Part shown: one piece after another, positions 1 through 7,450 of the stretch | Layout of the letters: each line of letters opens with the position of its first letter | How positions within the stretch are numbered: position 1 is the stretch's first letter | DNA from: Pedobacter arcticus A12 | GTDB lineage: Bacteria; Bacteroidota; Bacteroidia; Sphingobacteriales; Sphingobacteriaceae | Assembly: GCF_000302595.1 (NCBI RefSeq) | Contig: NZ_JH947125.1 | Coordinates: 1,114,785-1,178,784 of the forward strand | Length of the DNA: 64,000 nt | Reading direction: 5' to 3' | Notes under the pieces: model-generated | The model's database searches: none | What the model saw: only the letters and a program-made list of their open reading frames with translations | What the model was told of the DNA's origin: nothing | Made by a program: the position numbers and the translations under genes

Positions 1-266
1 ATCTGCTCTTGGATTTTAGAATCGGTTTTAATTGCACCGCCTGTTTTTGGGCTAGTTACATTTACCATGATAGAAATTACCATAATTGCAATTGCTAATC
101 CCCAAGTTCCGTTTTCCAGAAAATCTCCTGTACGTTTTACACCTATAATATTGTTTGATGATGAAAAACCAGAGCTTAAACCACCGCCTTTTGGATTTTG
201 GATAAGGATGATTAAAACCAATAGGATACATAACGAAATACCCAATATTACTAAAAACGTTATCAT
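1..266 (-). CDS. secG: Preprotein translocase subunit SecG (3' end beyond window)
   Basis: Small inner-membrane subunit of the SecYEG protein-export channel. Reading leftwards from the ATG at 266, the product starts with a hydrophobic segment (about residues 2-21). Next comes the family's loop signature ILIQNPKGGGL followed by a serine-rich stretch, and then a second hydrophobic segment at about residues 53-67. This two-helix layout with the QNPKGGG loop is typical of SecG. The reading frame is still open at base 1, so the C-terminal tail lies outside the window. It starts 10 bases after the end of the acidic TPR gene on the same strand and is probably cotranscribed with it, lptE and the sigma-54 activator gene. 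Identification is confident from the motif, although the protein is incomplete here. Confidence 0.9.
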   Translation of the reverse strand, partial: MITFLVILGISLCILLVLIILIQNPKGGGLSSGFSSSNNIIGVKRTGDFLENGTWGLAIAIMVISIMVNVTSPKTGGAIKTDSKIQEQ

Positions 267-276
267 AATATATTTT

Positions 277-2289
277 CTAATTAACTTTTAATTCCAAATA
301 TTTTATTTGGCTGGCAAAGTAAGTGCTTTTTTCTGGATATTTCAAACTTAATTTTTTGTAAACATCTAAGGCTTTGTGGTAAAGCATTTGTTCTACGTAA
401 ATTTTAGCTAAAGTTTCCGAAACTACTTGATTAGCATCCTCCGAGCTTTTCTTTGCTTTATTTTCTGTATCAATTTTGTTTGCGGCCGGGGGTTTAATCT
501 GTGGCTCTTCTTTGATGAACTTCTCTACAATGTAAAACTCCTTTTTTCTAAAATCAAAAGGAACCGTTTGGTTTTGTGCGTTGTTGGTACTTATTTCATC
601 AACTCCGCGTAAATGAAAAATATTTTCCGCAATCTGATGGTTTAAGCTTGGTTCTGATTGTCCTGCGATTTTCGTTTGAGGCTGAGTAGCTACTTTTACA
701 TAAGGTTGGTTGTTGTTTGCATGTTCTTTTCTGGTTTTATTTAACCACCATAAAAAAGTATAAGGCAAACGTTCATCGTTATACTGCGCAATGTCTTCTT
801 TTGGTTTTTCCTGTGCTATAACTTTTTGTGGCTCTGCGATTGGTTGTGCAGGCGAAGCTGGTTTTTCTGCTTTTGCAAAGGCGAAAAAATCGCTTGCTAC
901 GGGGCTGTCGAAGATTAATTCATCTTTTTCAGTAAGTTTTGTTGCACTTGGTTCTGGTATAGACTCTTCTTCCTTGTTGTAATCTGCGATCGCTATTTCT
1001 TCACCGTTCTCGTTCTCTTCTGAAACAGTCTCTTCAACGCTTTCAGTTTCTTTAATTGGTTCTTCTGTAGGAGTTTCTTCTTCTGCGACCGCTATTTCTT
1101 CAGTGTTCTCTTCCGAAACAACTTCTTCAACGCTTTCAGTTTCTTGAATTGATTCTTCTGTAGGAGTTTCTTCCTGTTCAACGGCTATTTCTTCAGCGTT
1201 CTCTTCTGAAACAATCTCTTCAATGCTTTCAGTTTCTATAACTGGTTCTTCTGTAGCAATTTCTTCTTCTGCGGCCGCTATTTCTTCAGTGTTCTCTTCC
1301 GAAACAACTTCTTCAACGCTTTCAGTTTCTTGAATTGATTCTTCTGTAGGAGTTTCTTCCTGTTCAACGGCTATTTCTTCAGCGTTCTCTTCTGAAACAA
1401 TCTCTTCAATGCTTTCAGTTTCTAGAACTGGTTCTTCTGTAGCAATTTCTTCTTCTGCGACCGCTATTTCTTCAGTGTTCTCTTCTGAAACAGTCTCTTC
1501 AACGCTTTCAGTTTCTAGAACTGGTTCTTCTGTAGGAGTTTCCTCTTCTGCGACCGCTATTTCTTCACCGTTCTCGTTCTCTTCTGAAACAACTTCTTCA
1601 ACGCTTTCAGTTTCTTGAATTGATTCTTCTGTAGGAGTTTCTTCTTCTGCGACCGCTATTTCTTCAGTGTTCTCTTCCGAAACAATCTCTTCAACGCTTT
1701 CAGTTTCTTGAATTGGTTCTTCTGTGGGAGTTTCTTCCTGTTCAACGGCTATTTCTTCAGCGTTCTCTTCTGAAACAGTTTCTTCAACACTTTCAGTTTC
1801 TAGAACTGATTCTTCTGTAGGAGTTTCTTGTTCCGTAGTTACAGGAGAATTGCTTTCATTAACTTTATAATAGTTTAAATCACTACCAAACGCTTGCCCC
1901 ATATCGTTACGGGGTTCCACAGTTTCTAAAACTTCGTTCTGGTTATTTAAATTTTCATCTAAAACTACAGGATCACTGTTAAAAGTTTCAACATGGTTAA
2001 CAAACTGAAACAATACTTCGCGGTTTGATGCGAAAGTGGCGGCTTTAATCAAATTATCTCCAGCTTCTACACTTTGTTTTGTAGCCTGGGCAACTAAAAA
2101 TTTTAAACTTTGGCTGTAAGGATATTCCGAAATCCAGTCATTAATCAGACTTAAATCCTTGCTGGTCACATCTTGAGGGTGTGCATGCAGATTTATAAAT
2201 TGATTAGCTTCTGATATATTGATATCCACTGGTAATGTTTGCTTAGCGTTATAAGAGTGTGAAGTTAATAAAAGCCTACCAATTGGCAA
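277..2289 (-). CDS. Acidic repeat protein with C-terminal TPR-like segment
   Basis: Product of 670 residues with no catalytic motif that I recognise. The N-terminal 150 residues are ordinary soluble sequence. The middle, about residues 150-430, is nine tandem copies of a glutamate-rich unit of roughly 31 residues, each containing ETESVEE or ETESIEE and SEEN. The C-terminal 60 residues (YVEQMLYHKALDVYKKL) look like one or two TPR helices, as in other Bacteroidota proteins at this locus. The start is a TTG overlapping the lptE stop by 14 bases, so translation is probably coupled; there is no in-frame ATG in the first 40 codons. No clear signal peptide is present. A role in the cell envelope or secretion is suggested only by its neighbours lptE and secG. 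The function is unknown. The repeat number is likely to vary between strains. Confidence 0.8.
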   Translation of the reverse strand: MPIGRLLLTSHSYNAKQTLPVDINISEANQFINLHAHPQDVTSKDLSLINDWISEYPYSQSLKFLVAQATKQSVEAGDNLIKAATFASNREVLFQFVNHVETFNSDPVVLDENLNNQNEVLETVEPRNDMGQAFGSDLNYYKVNESNSPVTTEQETPTEESVLETESVEETVSEENAEEIAVEQEETPTEEPIQETESVEEIVSEENTEEIAVAEEETPTEESIQETESVEEVVSEENENGEEIAVAEEETPTEEPVLETESVEETVSEENTEEIAVAEEEIATEEPVLETESIEEIVSEENAEEIAVEQEETPTEESIQETESVEEVVSEENTEEIAAAEEEIATEEPVIETESIEEIVSEENAEEIAVEQEETPTEESIQETESVEEVVSEENTEEIAVAEEETPTEEPIKETESVEETVSEENENGEEIAIADYNKEEESIPEPSATKLTEKDELIFDSPVASDFFAFAKAEKPASPAQPIAEPQKVIAQEKPKEDIAQYNDERLPYTFLWWLNKTRKEHANNNQPYVKVATQPQTKIAGQSEPSLNHQIAENIFHLRGVDEISTNNAQNQTVPFDFRKKEFYIVEKFIKEEPQIKPPAANKIDTENKAKKSSEDANQVVSETLAKIYVEQMLYHKALDVYKKLSLKYPEKSTYFASQIKYLELKVN
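996..1835 (-). repeat. Nine tandem ~93-bp coding repeats
   Basis: Nine imperfect in-frame units of about 93 bp (two of them 6 bp longer, with an extra NENGEE version) encode the glutamate-rich part of the TPR protein. Bases 1081-1266 and 1267-1452 are a 186-bp (two-unit) tandem duplication with only two mismatches by direct comparison (1088/1274 and one near 1239/1425), which points to a recent duplication. Edges are approximate. Confidence 0.9.
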
Positions 2290-2788
2290 AAGCTCGGTTA
2301 TAAATATCCTCGGTTAGCTGCTGATTAATATCTTTTACCAAAGCCGCTTCCTGTCCGCTGAACGGACTGCCTTGCGTAGAGAAATCTTTAAAACGGGTAA
2401 ATGATTGCTCAAAACTTTTATCAGCTTCTAGCTTATTGGTGTATTTTACGTTTACCGTGATGCTTAACCGTGTTAAACCCGCAGTTACTTGTTCGTTTGC
2501 TTGTATGGCAACTGGTTGCAGATTGTAATCTGTTATTCGTCCACTAAAATCTGCATCGCCATCTACACGTACAAAGCTTAAACTAGTTTGTGTTCTAATA
2601 CGGTCTTTAAGTGATTCGGTAAAAGACTGACTTAAATTTGGGTTTACCAAAGCTGCGGTGTTTTCAAAAACCAAAACCGAAACCGTTTTCATCCCCGCAG
2701 AGATTGAACCTCCGGTAAAAGAATAAATACCACAACCAGCAAGAAAAACTAGGGGGAAAGCAATCAGCAGAAAAGCTTTTTTTATCAT
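2276..2788 (-). CDS. lptE: LptE-family LPS assembly lipoprotein
   Basis: Outer-membrane lipoprotein of 170 residues that should plug and support the LptD barrel during insertion of lipopolysaccharide. The N-terminus is a lipoprotein signal: a hydrophobic stretch followed by the lipobox LAGC with the acylated cysteine at residue 19, then GIYSFTGGS. The pattern of a short beta-rich domain (VSVLVFENTA, SLSFVRVDGDADFSGRITDY) is that of the Bacteroidota LptE-like family. Its start overlaps the end of the upstream sigma-54 activator gene by 4 bases (ATGA), and its stop overlaps the TTG start of the TPR gene, so the three are almost surely one transcript. LptD is not in the window. The family assignment is confident; the exact role is inferred from the family. 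Confidence 0.85.
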   Translation of the reverse strand: MIKKAFLLIAFPLVFLAGCGIYSFTGGSISAGMKTVSVLVFENTAALVNPNLSQSFTESLKDRIRTQTSLSFVRVDGDADFSGRITDYNLQPVAIQANEQVTAGLTRLSITVNVKYTNKLEADKSFEQSFTRFKDFSTQGSPFSGQEAALVKDINQQLTEDIYNRAFANW

Positions 2789-4017
2789 AGGTTTAGTTCT
2801 TTAATTTTTCGGTACAAAGTTCGTTCAGAGATTCCTAATTCTTCTGATGCTGCTTTTCTTTTTCCTTTATGCTTTTTTAAAGCTTTTTTGATCATATCCG
2901 CTTCTTTATCAACCAAAGATAAAGACTCTTCTACTTCTTCCGCATCATGTGTAATATGGTAATTATCTGATCGAGAAATACTAACAGGTTGCTGAATAGT
3001 TAATGTAGAATCGCCTTGAGGCATATCCAAGTCCTCGTATAAAGCATTAACTACGTGAGGATTATCTGCTGCATAATTAGAAACGCCATCGCCATGATTG
3101 ATGATATCCACCACTAACTTTTTAAGCTCTACCATGTCCTTTTTCATATCAAAAAGAACCTTGTAAAGGATATCACGTTCAGAAAAGTCGTCTTTACTGC
3201 CATTTTGGTTTAAGCGCATCGGCAAGCTAGAAGGGTTATCTGTAGGGATATATGACAGTAAAGTTTGTCCGCTAATGTGCCTTTCCTTTTCTAAAACAGC
3301 AATCTGCTCGGCAATATTGCGGAGTTGTCTTACGTTTCCGGGCCAACTGTAGCTCATTAAAACCTGCACCGCATTATCATCAAGCGTTACATTTGGCGAA
3401 CGGTATTTATCAGAAAAATCAGCAACAAATTTTCTAAAAATCAAGTGAATGTCTTCTTTACGATCTCTTAATGGGGGTATCTTCAGCGGAACGGTATTTA
3501 GGCGGTAATACAGATCCTCACGGAATTTACCAGCTTTTACAGCTTCAAACATATCTACGTTTGTGGCCGCAACCACCCGCACATCCGTTTTCTGAACTTT
3601 TGACGAACCTACTCTAATGTACTCGCCCGATTCTAAAACGCGTAACAGCCTGGCTTGCGTACCAATTGGTAGTTCGCCTACTTCATCTAAAAAGATGGTT
3701 CCGCCGTTTACTACTTCAAAATAGCCTTTTCGGGCTTCATGTGCACCCGTAAAACTTCCTTTTTCGTGACCGAAAAGCTCTGAGTCTATGGTTCCTTCTG
3801 GTATTGCGCCACAGTTAACAGCGATAAAAGGACCATGCTTACGGGTGCTCAAATTGTGGATAATATGCGAAAAAACTTCTTTCCCAGATCCACTTTCTCC
3901 CGTAATTAAAACGGTAATATCTGTGGGCGCAACCTGTCTGGCAATATCTATAGCCCGATTAATCAAAGGTGAACCTCCAATTATCCCGAAACGTTGTTTA
4001 ATGTCTTGTACGTCCAT
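2785..4017 (-). CDS. Sigma-54-dependent transcriptional activator (AAA+ and Fis-type HTH, no receiver)
   Basis: Bacterial enhancer-binding protein of 410 residues. It uses ATP hydrolysis to remodel RNA polymerase carrying sigma-54. Visible parts are Walker A GESGSGKE (residues 40-47), the sigma-54 contact loop GSFTGA (87-92; a serine replaces the usual alanine of GAFTGA), Walker B TIFLDE (107-112), the AAA+ sensor region with YYRLN, and a C-terminal Fis-like helix-turn-helix (about 385-410, ELGISERTLYRKI). The AAA+ domain starts almost at the N-terminus, so there is no receiver or other sensory domain. Activity must therefore be controlled by level, by partner proteins, or by the linker at residues 265-370. 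It lies between the miaB region and lptE on the same strand. Its targets cannot be read from the sequence. Confidence 0.93.
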   Translation of the reverse strand: MDVQDIKQRFGIIGGSPLINRAIDIARQVAPTDITVLITGESGSGKEVFSHIIHNLSTRKHGPFIAVNCGAIPEGTIDSELFGHEKGSFTGAHEARKGYFEVVNGGTIFLDEVGELPIGTQARLLRVLESGEYIRVGSSKVQKTDVRVVAATNVDMFEAVKAGKFREDLYYRLNTVPLKIPPLRDRKEDIHLIFRKFVADFSDKYRSPNVTLDDNAVQVLMSYSWPGNVRQLRNIAEQIAVLEKERHISGQTLLSYIPTDNPSSLPMRLNQNGSKDDFSERDILYKVLFDMKKDMVELKKLVVDIINHGDGVSNYAADNPHVVNALYEDLDMPQGDSTLTIQQPVSISRSDNYHITHDAEEVEESLSLVDKEADMIKKALKKHKGKRKAASEELGISERTLYRKIKELNL

Positions 4018-4028
4018 TTTAAATTAGA

Positions 4029-4492
4029 TTTTAGAGTTAAGATTCAAGAAGCAAGAGACTTGCGTTGTCTTTAATCTCAATAGAAAATATCAGCTGTTTA
4101 GAATTTTCTCCCTAAATGAAAATATCATTTTTTGTAATTCGGTAATTAATTCTAAGCAAGATTGTAATTTTTCTTTATCTCCGTAATTTCTTCTCTCACA
4201 AATTAATAATTGGGTTTCAGCTTCATAAGACGATGTTAAGGCGGTAGTCAAAAACTCTGCAAAATGAACTGCTGTTCTTTTTCCAGAACCTTCCGCAATA
4301 TTTGACGGAATTGAACATGAACATCGATTAATTTGATCAATCAAGTTAAATCTCTCAGAAGATGGCAAACCTGCACAATAATAAAAGGTAAGGTCGGTTA
4401 AATCCATAGCTTTCTGCCAAATTTTAAGACTTTTAAAATTGTGTTTAACCATTTCGCTCTTGTTTCTTGCTTCTAAAAATCTTGCCTCTAAA
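4029..4492. repeat. Imperfect inverted repeats flanking the IVP-type gene
   Basis: The left copy (4029-4059, + strand) and the right copy (4457-4492, read on the - strand) share TTTAGAG, AAGATT and AGAAGCAAGA in the same order, with only short differences between the blocks (about 25 of 29 aligned positions). They face each other on either side of the four-helix-bundle gene, and the right copy contains the miaB stop codon (4488-4490). This arrangement resembles the ends of a small inserted cassette. Confidence 0.7.
4090..4452 (-). CDS. Four-helix-bundle protein of the 23S rRNA intervening-sequence (IVP) family
   Basis: Product of 120 residues with the hallmarks of the IVP family: an N-terminal FKSLKIWQKAMDLTD, the central IPSNIAEGSGK signature (about residues 49-59), and long helices ending in LITELQKMIFSF. 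These proteins form four-helix bundles. Their molecular function is not established, though some are encoded inside 23S rRNA intervening sequences. Here the gene stands alone between miaB and the sigma-54 activator, in the same orientation, and is flanked by imperfect inverted repeats. It breaks an otherwise tight gene set, which suggests a mobile or recently inserted passenger. No rRNA sequence is nearby. The family call is confident, but no function is claimed. Confidence 0.88.
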   Translation of the reverse strand: MVKHNFKSLKIWQKAMDLTDLTFYYCAGLPSSERFNLIDQINRCSCSIPSNIAEGSGKRTAVHFAEFLTTALTSSYEAETQLLICERRNYGDKEKLQSCLELITELQKMIFSFREKILNS

Positions 4493-6059
4493 CCACCCTT
4501 CCTATCAAAGTTGCTGTTGTTGTTTTCTCAATTAATACATTCACATAATCCCCAGGTTTTACGCCTTCCGTTACCGGAAAAATAACCATGTGGTTATGGT
4601 CGCTACGGCCACAGTAATCTGTTTTTGATTTTTTAGATAAGCCTTCTACTAAAACCTGCTCAACTTTACCTAGCCTATCTTGCGCTCTAAGGCGACTGTT
4701 TTTTTGCTGTAATTCGATGATTTCCTCTAATCTGCGTTGTTTAACGTCTTCCGGCACATCATCTGCAAACTTTTTAGCGGCTGGCGTTCCTGGTCTTTCA
4801 GAGTAGGAATACATATAAGCGAATTCAAACTTCACCAATTCCATTAAACTTAAAGTTTCTTGATGTTCTTCTTCAGTTTCGCTACAGAAACCAGTAATGA
4901 TATCACTGGAAATGGTGCAAGTCGGGATAATCTCGCGAATAGCTTTGATCCTATCTAAATACCATTCTCGGGTATAGGTACGGTTCATTAATTCCAATAC
5001 TCTTGAACTCCCGGATTGAACTGGCAAATGAATATAATTACAAATATTATGATGCTTTGCGATGGTTTCTAAAACCTCATTGGTAATATCTTTCGGGTGC
5101 GAAGTAGAAAAACGCACCCGCATATCTGGACTAACCGCAGCCACCATTTCTAGGAGATTTGCAAAATTCAAAGAAGCCTCACCCCGGCCCTCTCCGAAGG
5201 AGAGGGAGGCATTGTGGGCACTCTTTTTATCAGAATTATTTTCTTTTTCTGCTTCTCCTTCTAAAACTACATGGGCGCTCTTGTTTTCACTTTCTCCTAG
5301 TTCTCCTGCGCTTCCTTCTCCTTCGGAGAAGGACTGAGGATGAGGCACCCACTTATACGAGTCCACATTTTGCCCCAACAAAGTCACTTCTTTATATCCA
5401 GCATCTCTTAGTTCTTCAGCTTCCCGGATGATAGAAAATGGATCTCGACTACGCTCTCTTCCTCTCGTGAAAGGCACTACACAAAAAGAGCACATATTAT
5501 CGCAACCACGCATAATAGATATGTAAGCCGAAATTCCGTTTGAGTTTAAACGGATCGGACTTAAATCTGCGTAAGTTTCTTCTCTGGAAAGCAAAACGTT
5601 GATGGCTTTATGACCATCGTTGACCTGTGCAATTAAATTTGGTAAATCGCGGTAAGCATCTGGTCCAACCACAACATCTACCAGTTTTTCTTCTTCTAAA
5701 AACTTAGCTTTTAATCGCTCGGCCATGCAGCCCAGAACGCCAATTACTAGATTTTTGTTTTCACGTTTTATGGCTCTAAACTGCTTCAAGCGATTTCTAA
5801 CCCTGGTTTCCGCATTCTCGCGGATAGAGCAGGTATTGATAAAAATCACATCAGCTTCCTCATAAGAATCTGTTGTAGAAAAGCCCTGCTCGCTTAAAAT
5901 AGAAGCAACAATCTCGCTGTCGGAAAAGTTCATGGCACAACCGTAACTTTCTATATAAAGCTTTCGCTGATTGGGTAAGGTGCTTTTATTTTCTAAAATT
6001 AAAGCTTCTCCCTGTCTGGACTCATCGTGTTGTTTGGAAGCTAAATCTATCTCTAACAT
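4488..6059 (-). CDS. miaB: tRNA-2-methylthio-N6-dimethylallyladenosine synthase MiaB
   Basis: Radical-SAM methylthiotransferase that adds a methylthio group to i6A37 of tRNAs reading codons that begin with U. Read from ATG 6059 it has 523 residues. The N-terminal domain carries the cluster-binding cysteines in SYGCAMN, NTCSIRE and GCMAER. The radical-SAM motif is [10 protein letters not shown], followed by [26 protein letters not shown] and a C-terminal TRAM domain. The longer in-frame start at 6107 is rejected because a promoter-like TAATTTTG (6085-6078) lies between it and 6059. An extra stretch of about 55 residues after LLGQNVDSY is encoded by a palindromic repeat element (5177-5345) that keeps the frame open. 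It falls in a loop that varies in the family, so the enzyme may still work. The stop codon lies inside one of the repeats flanking the IVP gene. Confidence 0.95.
   Translation of the reverse strand: MLEIDLASKQHDESRQGEALILENKSTLPNQRKLYIESYGCAMNFSDSEIVASILSEQGFSTTDSYEEADVIFINTCSIRENAETRVRNRLKQFRAIKRENKNLVIGVLGCMAERLKAKFLEEEKLVDVVVGPDAYRDLPNLIAQVNDGHKAINVLLSREETYADLSPIRLNSNGISAYISIMRGCDNMCSFCVVPFTRGRERSRDPFSIIREAEELRDAGYKEVTLLGQNVDSYKWVPHPQSFSEGEGSAGELGESENKSAHVVLEGEAEKENNSDKKSAHNASLSFGEGRGEASLNFANLLEMVAAVSPDMRVRFSTSHPKDITNEVLETIAKHHNICNYIHLPVQSGSSRVLELMNRTYTREWYLDRIKAIREIIPTCTISSDIITGFCSETEEEHQETLSLMELVKFEFAYMYSYSERPGTPAAKKFADDVPEDVKQRRLEEIIELQQKNSRLRAQDRLGKVEQVLVEGLSKKSKTDYCGRSDHNHMVIFPVTEGVKPGDYVNVLIEKTTTATLIGRVV
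5177..5345. repeat. Palindromic element inserted in frame within miaB
   Basis: Two related arms face each other: the left arm (5177-5209) holds CCCTCTCC/GGAGAGGG as an 8-bp stem with a 3-base loop, and the right arm (5311-5345) holds CTTCTCC/GGAGAAG. Read in opposite directions, both start CCTCAYCC. The spacer contains a TGGGCRCTCTT motif twice, 57 bases apart. The arms are more GC-rich than the surrounding gene. The layout is that of a REP/BIME-like or small non-autonomous mobile element. Confidence 0.75.
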
Positions 6060-6077
6060 GCTTTTTGATTTGGACTG

Positions 6078-6085
6078 CAAAATTA
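6078..6085 (-). promoter_or_regulatory. miaB promoter -7 box
   Basis: TAATTTTG on the minus strand matches the Bacteroidota housekeeping -7 consensus TAnnTTTG and lies 18 bases before the ATG at 6059. No convincing TTTG -33 box was found at the usual spacing. It supports the shorter miaB start. Confidence 0.5.
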
Positions 6086-6217
6086 TGAATTTAAAATGAA
6101 ATGACACTTTGTCAGCAAAGAATTTACAGATGATGATTCTTAGATGATTTTATTTAACATGAAAACGATCAAAATTTAAACTTTTCGACAAAATGACTAA
6201 GCTCTAATGCGATTTGC

Positions 6218-6225
6218 TATTTTTG
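6218..6225 (+). promoter_or_regulatory. MFS gene promoter -7 box
   Basis: TATTTTTG fits the TAnnTTTG -7 consensus and ends five bases before the ATG at 6231, implying a very short leader. It lies inside the longer reading frame that would start at 6207, which argues for the 6231 start. Confidence 0.4.
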
Positions 6226-6230
6226 CAAAA

Positions 6231-7421
6231 ATGTCCAACACGCAAAAAAGTATTTACACTCTTCCATTTCTTTTAGTCTGCACCAGTTCTTTTCTGTTTT
6301 CGGCAAGTTTTAACATGCTGATACCAGATTTACCGGCTTATTTAACTGGCTTAGGCGGTGCAGAATATAAGGGGTTGATTATTGGCTTATTTGCATTAAC
6401 CGCTGGTTTCTCTCGCCCGTTTAGCGGAAAACTGACTGATAAAATAGGTCGTGTGCCGGTAATGGCGGTTGGTTCTCTGGTCTGTTTTGTTTGCGGTTTT
6501 CTATATCCGATATTAACGAGTGTTGCGGGTTTTCTTTTTCTTCGATTGATTCACGGTTTTTCAACCGGTTTTAAACCAACCGCAACGGCTGCTTATGTTG
6601 CAGATATTGTTCCTTCGGGAAAATGGGGCGAAGCCATGGGTGTACACGGTTTGTTTTTTAGTACGGGAATGGCCATTGGTCCCGCAATAGGTAGCGCAAT
6701 TACCCAATGGTATTCTATCAATGTGTTGTTTTACTGCTCCTCTGTTTTTGCTTTGGCTTCAATGCTCATCATATTTAATATGAAGGAGACATTAAAGGAT
6801 AAGCAAACTTTTAAGCCCGTTTTGTTAAAAATTGAGAAACACGAGTGGATCAACAAACAGGCGCTTCCGGCATTTTGGGTTACTATTTTTAGTTATGTGA
6901 GTTACGGTGCTATTATTACGGTTATTCCGGATTGGACAGCGCATATCGGTATCGCCAACAAAGGCGTATTTTTTATGGTTTTTACCATTTCGTCTTTATT
7001 AATCAGGTTCATAGCCGGAAAAACATCCGATAGGTATGGAAGAAAACCTATTTTGAAAGTATCTATAACCCTGCTTTGCATTGCTTTGATATGGATTGGT
7101 GCTTTCCAAACCATCAATGGCTTTCTGATTGGCGCTGTTTTGTATGGCTTCGCAACGGGAATGCTTTCGCCAGCAATTTCTGCATGGACCATAGATTTAA
7201 GCGATGCTGATAAACGAGGACTTTCTGTAGCAACCATGTACATTGCTTTAGAAGCTGGAATTGGTTTGGGAGCTTTCTTTTCGGGGTGGTTTGTGAGTGA
7301 TAAAATCGGGAAAACACCTTTCGTTTTTTACGGTGTGGCCTTTGTAAACCTTATGGGATTAATCTATCTGTTTTTCCATCAAAATCCAACAAATAAAAAA
7401 CCCCTTATCCAAAAAGGATAA
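6231..7421 (+). CDS. Major facilitator superfamily transporter (12 TM, drug-exporter-like)
   Basis: Inner-membrane transporter of about 396 residues with roughly 12 hydrophobic segments. The MFS cytoplasmic loop motif is clear twice: GKLTDKIGRVPVM after the second helix and GKTSDRYGRKPILK after the eighth, marking the two six-helix halves. The family exports small molecules using the proton gradient. The substrate cannot be read from the sequence, and an arabinose-efflux or multidrug type is the usual label. I prefer ATG 6231 over 6207 because a promoter-like TATTTTTG sits between them. It is transcribed away from miaB and alone on this strand. Its last codons form the first arm of a terminator hairpin shared with the convergent beta-barrel gene. 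Confidence 0.88.
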   Translation: MSNTQKSIYTLPFLLVCTSSFLFSASFNMLIPDLPAYLTGLGGAEYKGLIIGLFALTAGFSRPFSGKLTDKIGRVPVMAVGSLVCFVCGFLYPILTSVAGFLFLRLIHGFSTGFKPTATAAYVADIVPSGKWGEAMGVHGLFFSTGMAIGPAIGSAITQWYSINVLFYCSSVFALASMLIIFNMKETLKDKQTFKPVLLKIEKHEWINKQALPAFWVTIFSYVSYGAIITVIPDWTAHIGIANKGVFFMVFTISSLLIRFIAGKTSDRYGRKPILKVSITLLCIALIWIGAFQTINGFLIGAVLYGFATGMLSPAISAWTIDLSDADKRGLSVATMYIALEAGIGLGAFFSGWFVSDKIGKTPFVFYGVAFVNLMGLIYLFFHQNPTNKKPLIQKG

Positions 7422-7427
7422 AGGGTT
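7399..7427 (-). terminator. Bidirectional hairpin terminator
   Basis: Twelve-base stem (AACCCCTTATCC with GGATAAAGGGTT, one mismatch) and a five-A loop. On the minus strand it is followed by a run of T (TTTTTTATTT), so it best serves the beta-barrel gene at 7451-8077. It overlaps the last codons of the MFS gene. Confidence 0.75.
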
Positions 7428-7450
7428 GATTTGATAATTTATTCTGGTTC

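Noticed and set aside
67-291. 74-codon + strand frame at the left edge
   Set aside because: It is antisense to secG, whose minus-strand product has the QNPKGGG signature.
1409-1618. Serine-rich + strand frame over the repeats
   Set aside because: It is a mirror of the glutamate-rich minus-strand repeats; the repetitive composition keeps the frame open by chance.
996-1835. CRISPR-like periodicity
   Set aside because: The repeats are contiguous, in frame and 93 bp long, with no spacers, so they are a coding repeat.
4090-4452. 23S rRNA intervening sequence
   Set aside because: Only the IVP-type protein is here; no 23S rRNA sequence lies next to it.
5062-5431. Two + strand frames across the miaB element
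   Set aside because: They are antisense to the intact miaB frame and use the open composition of the repeat.
6207-6230. MFS start at ATG 6207
   Set aside because: A TAnnTTTG-like box lies between it and ATG 6231; the added residues have no supporting feature.
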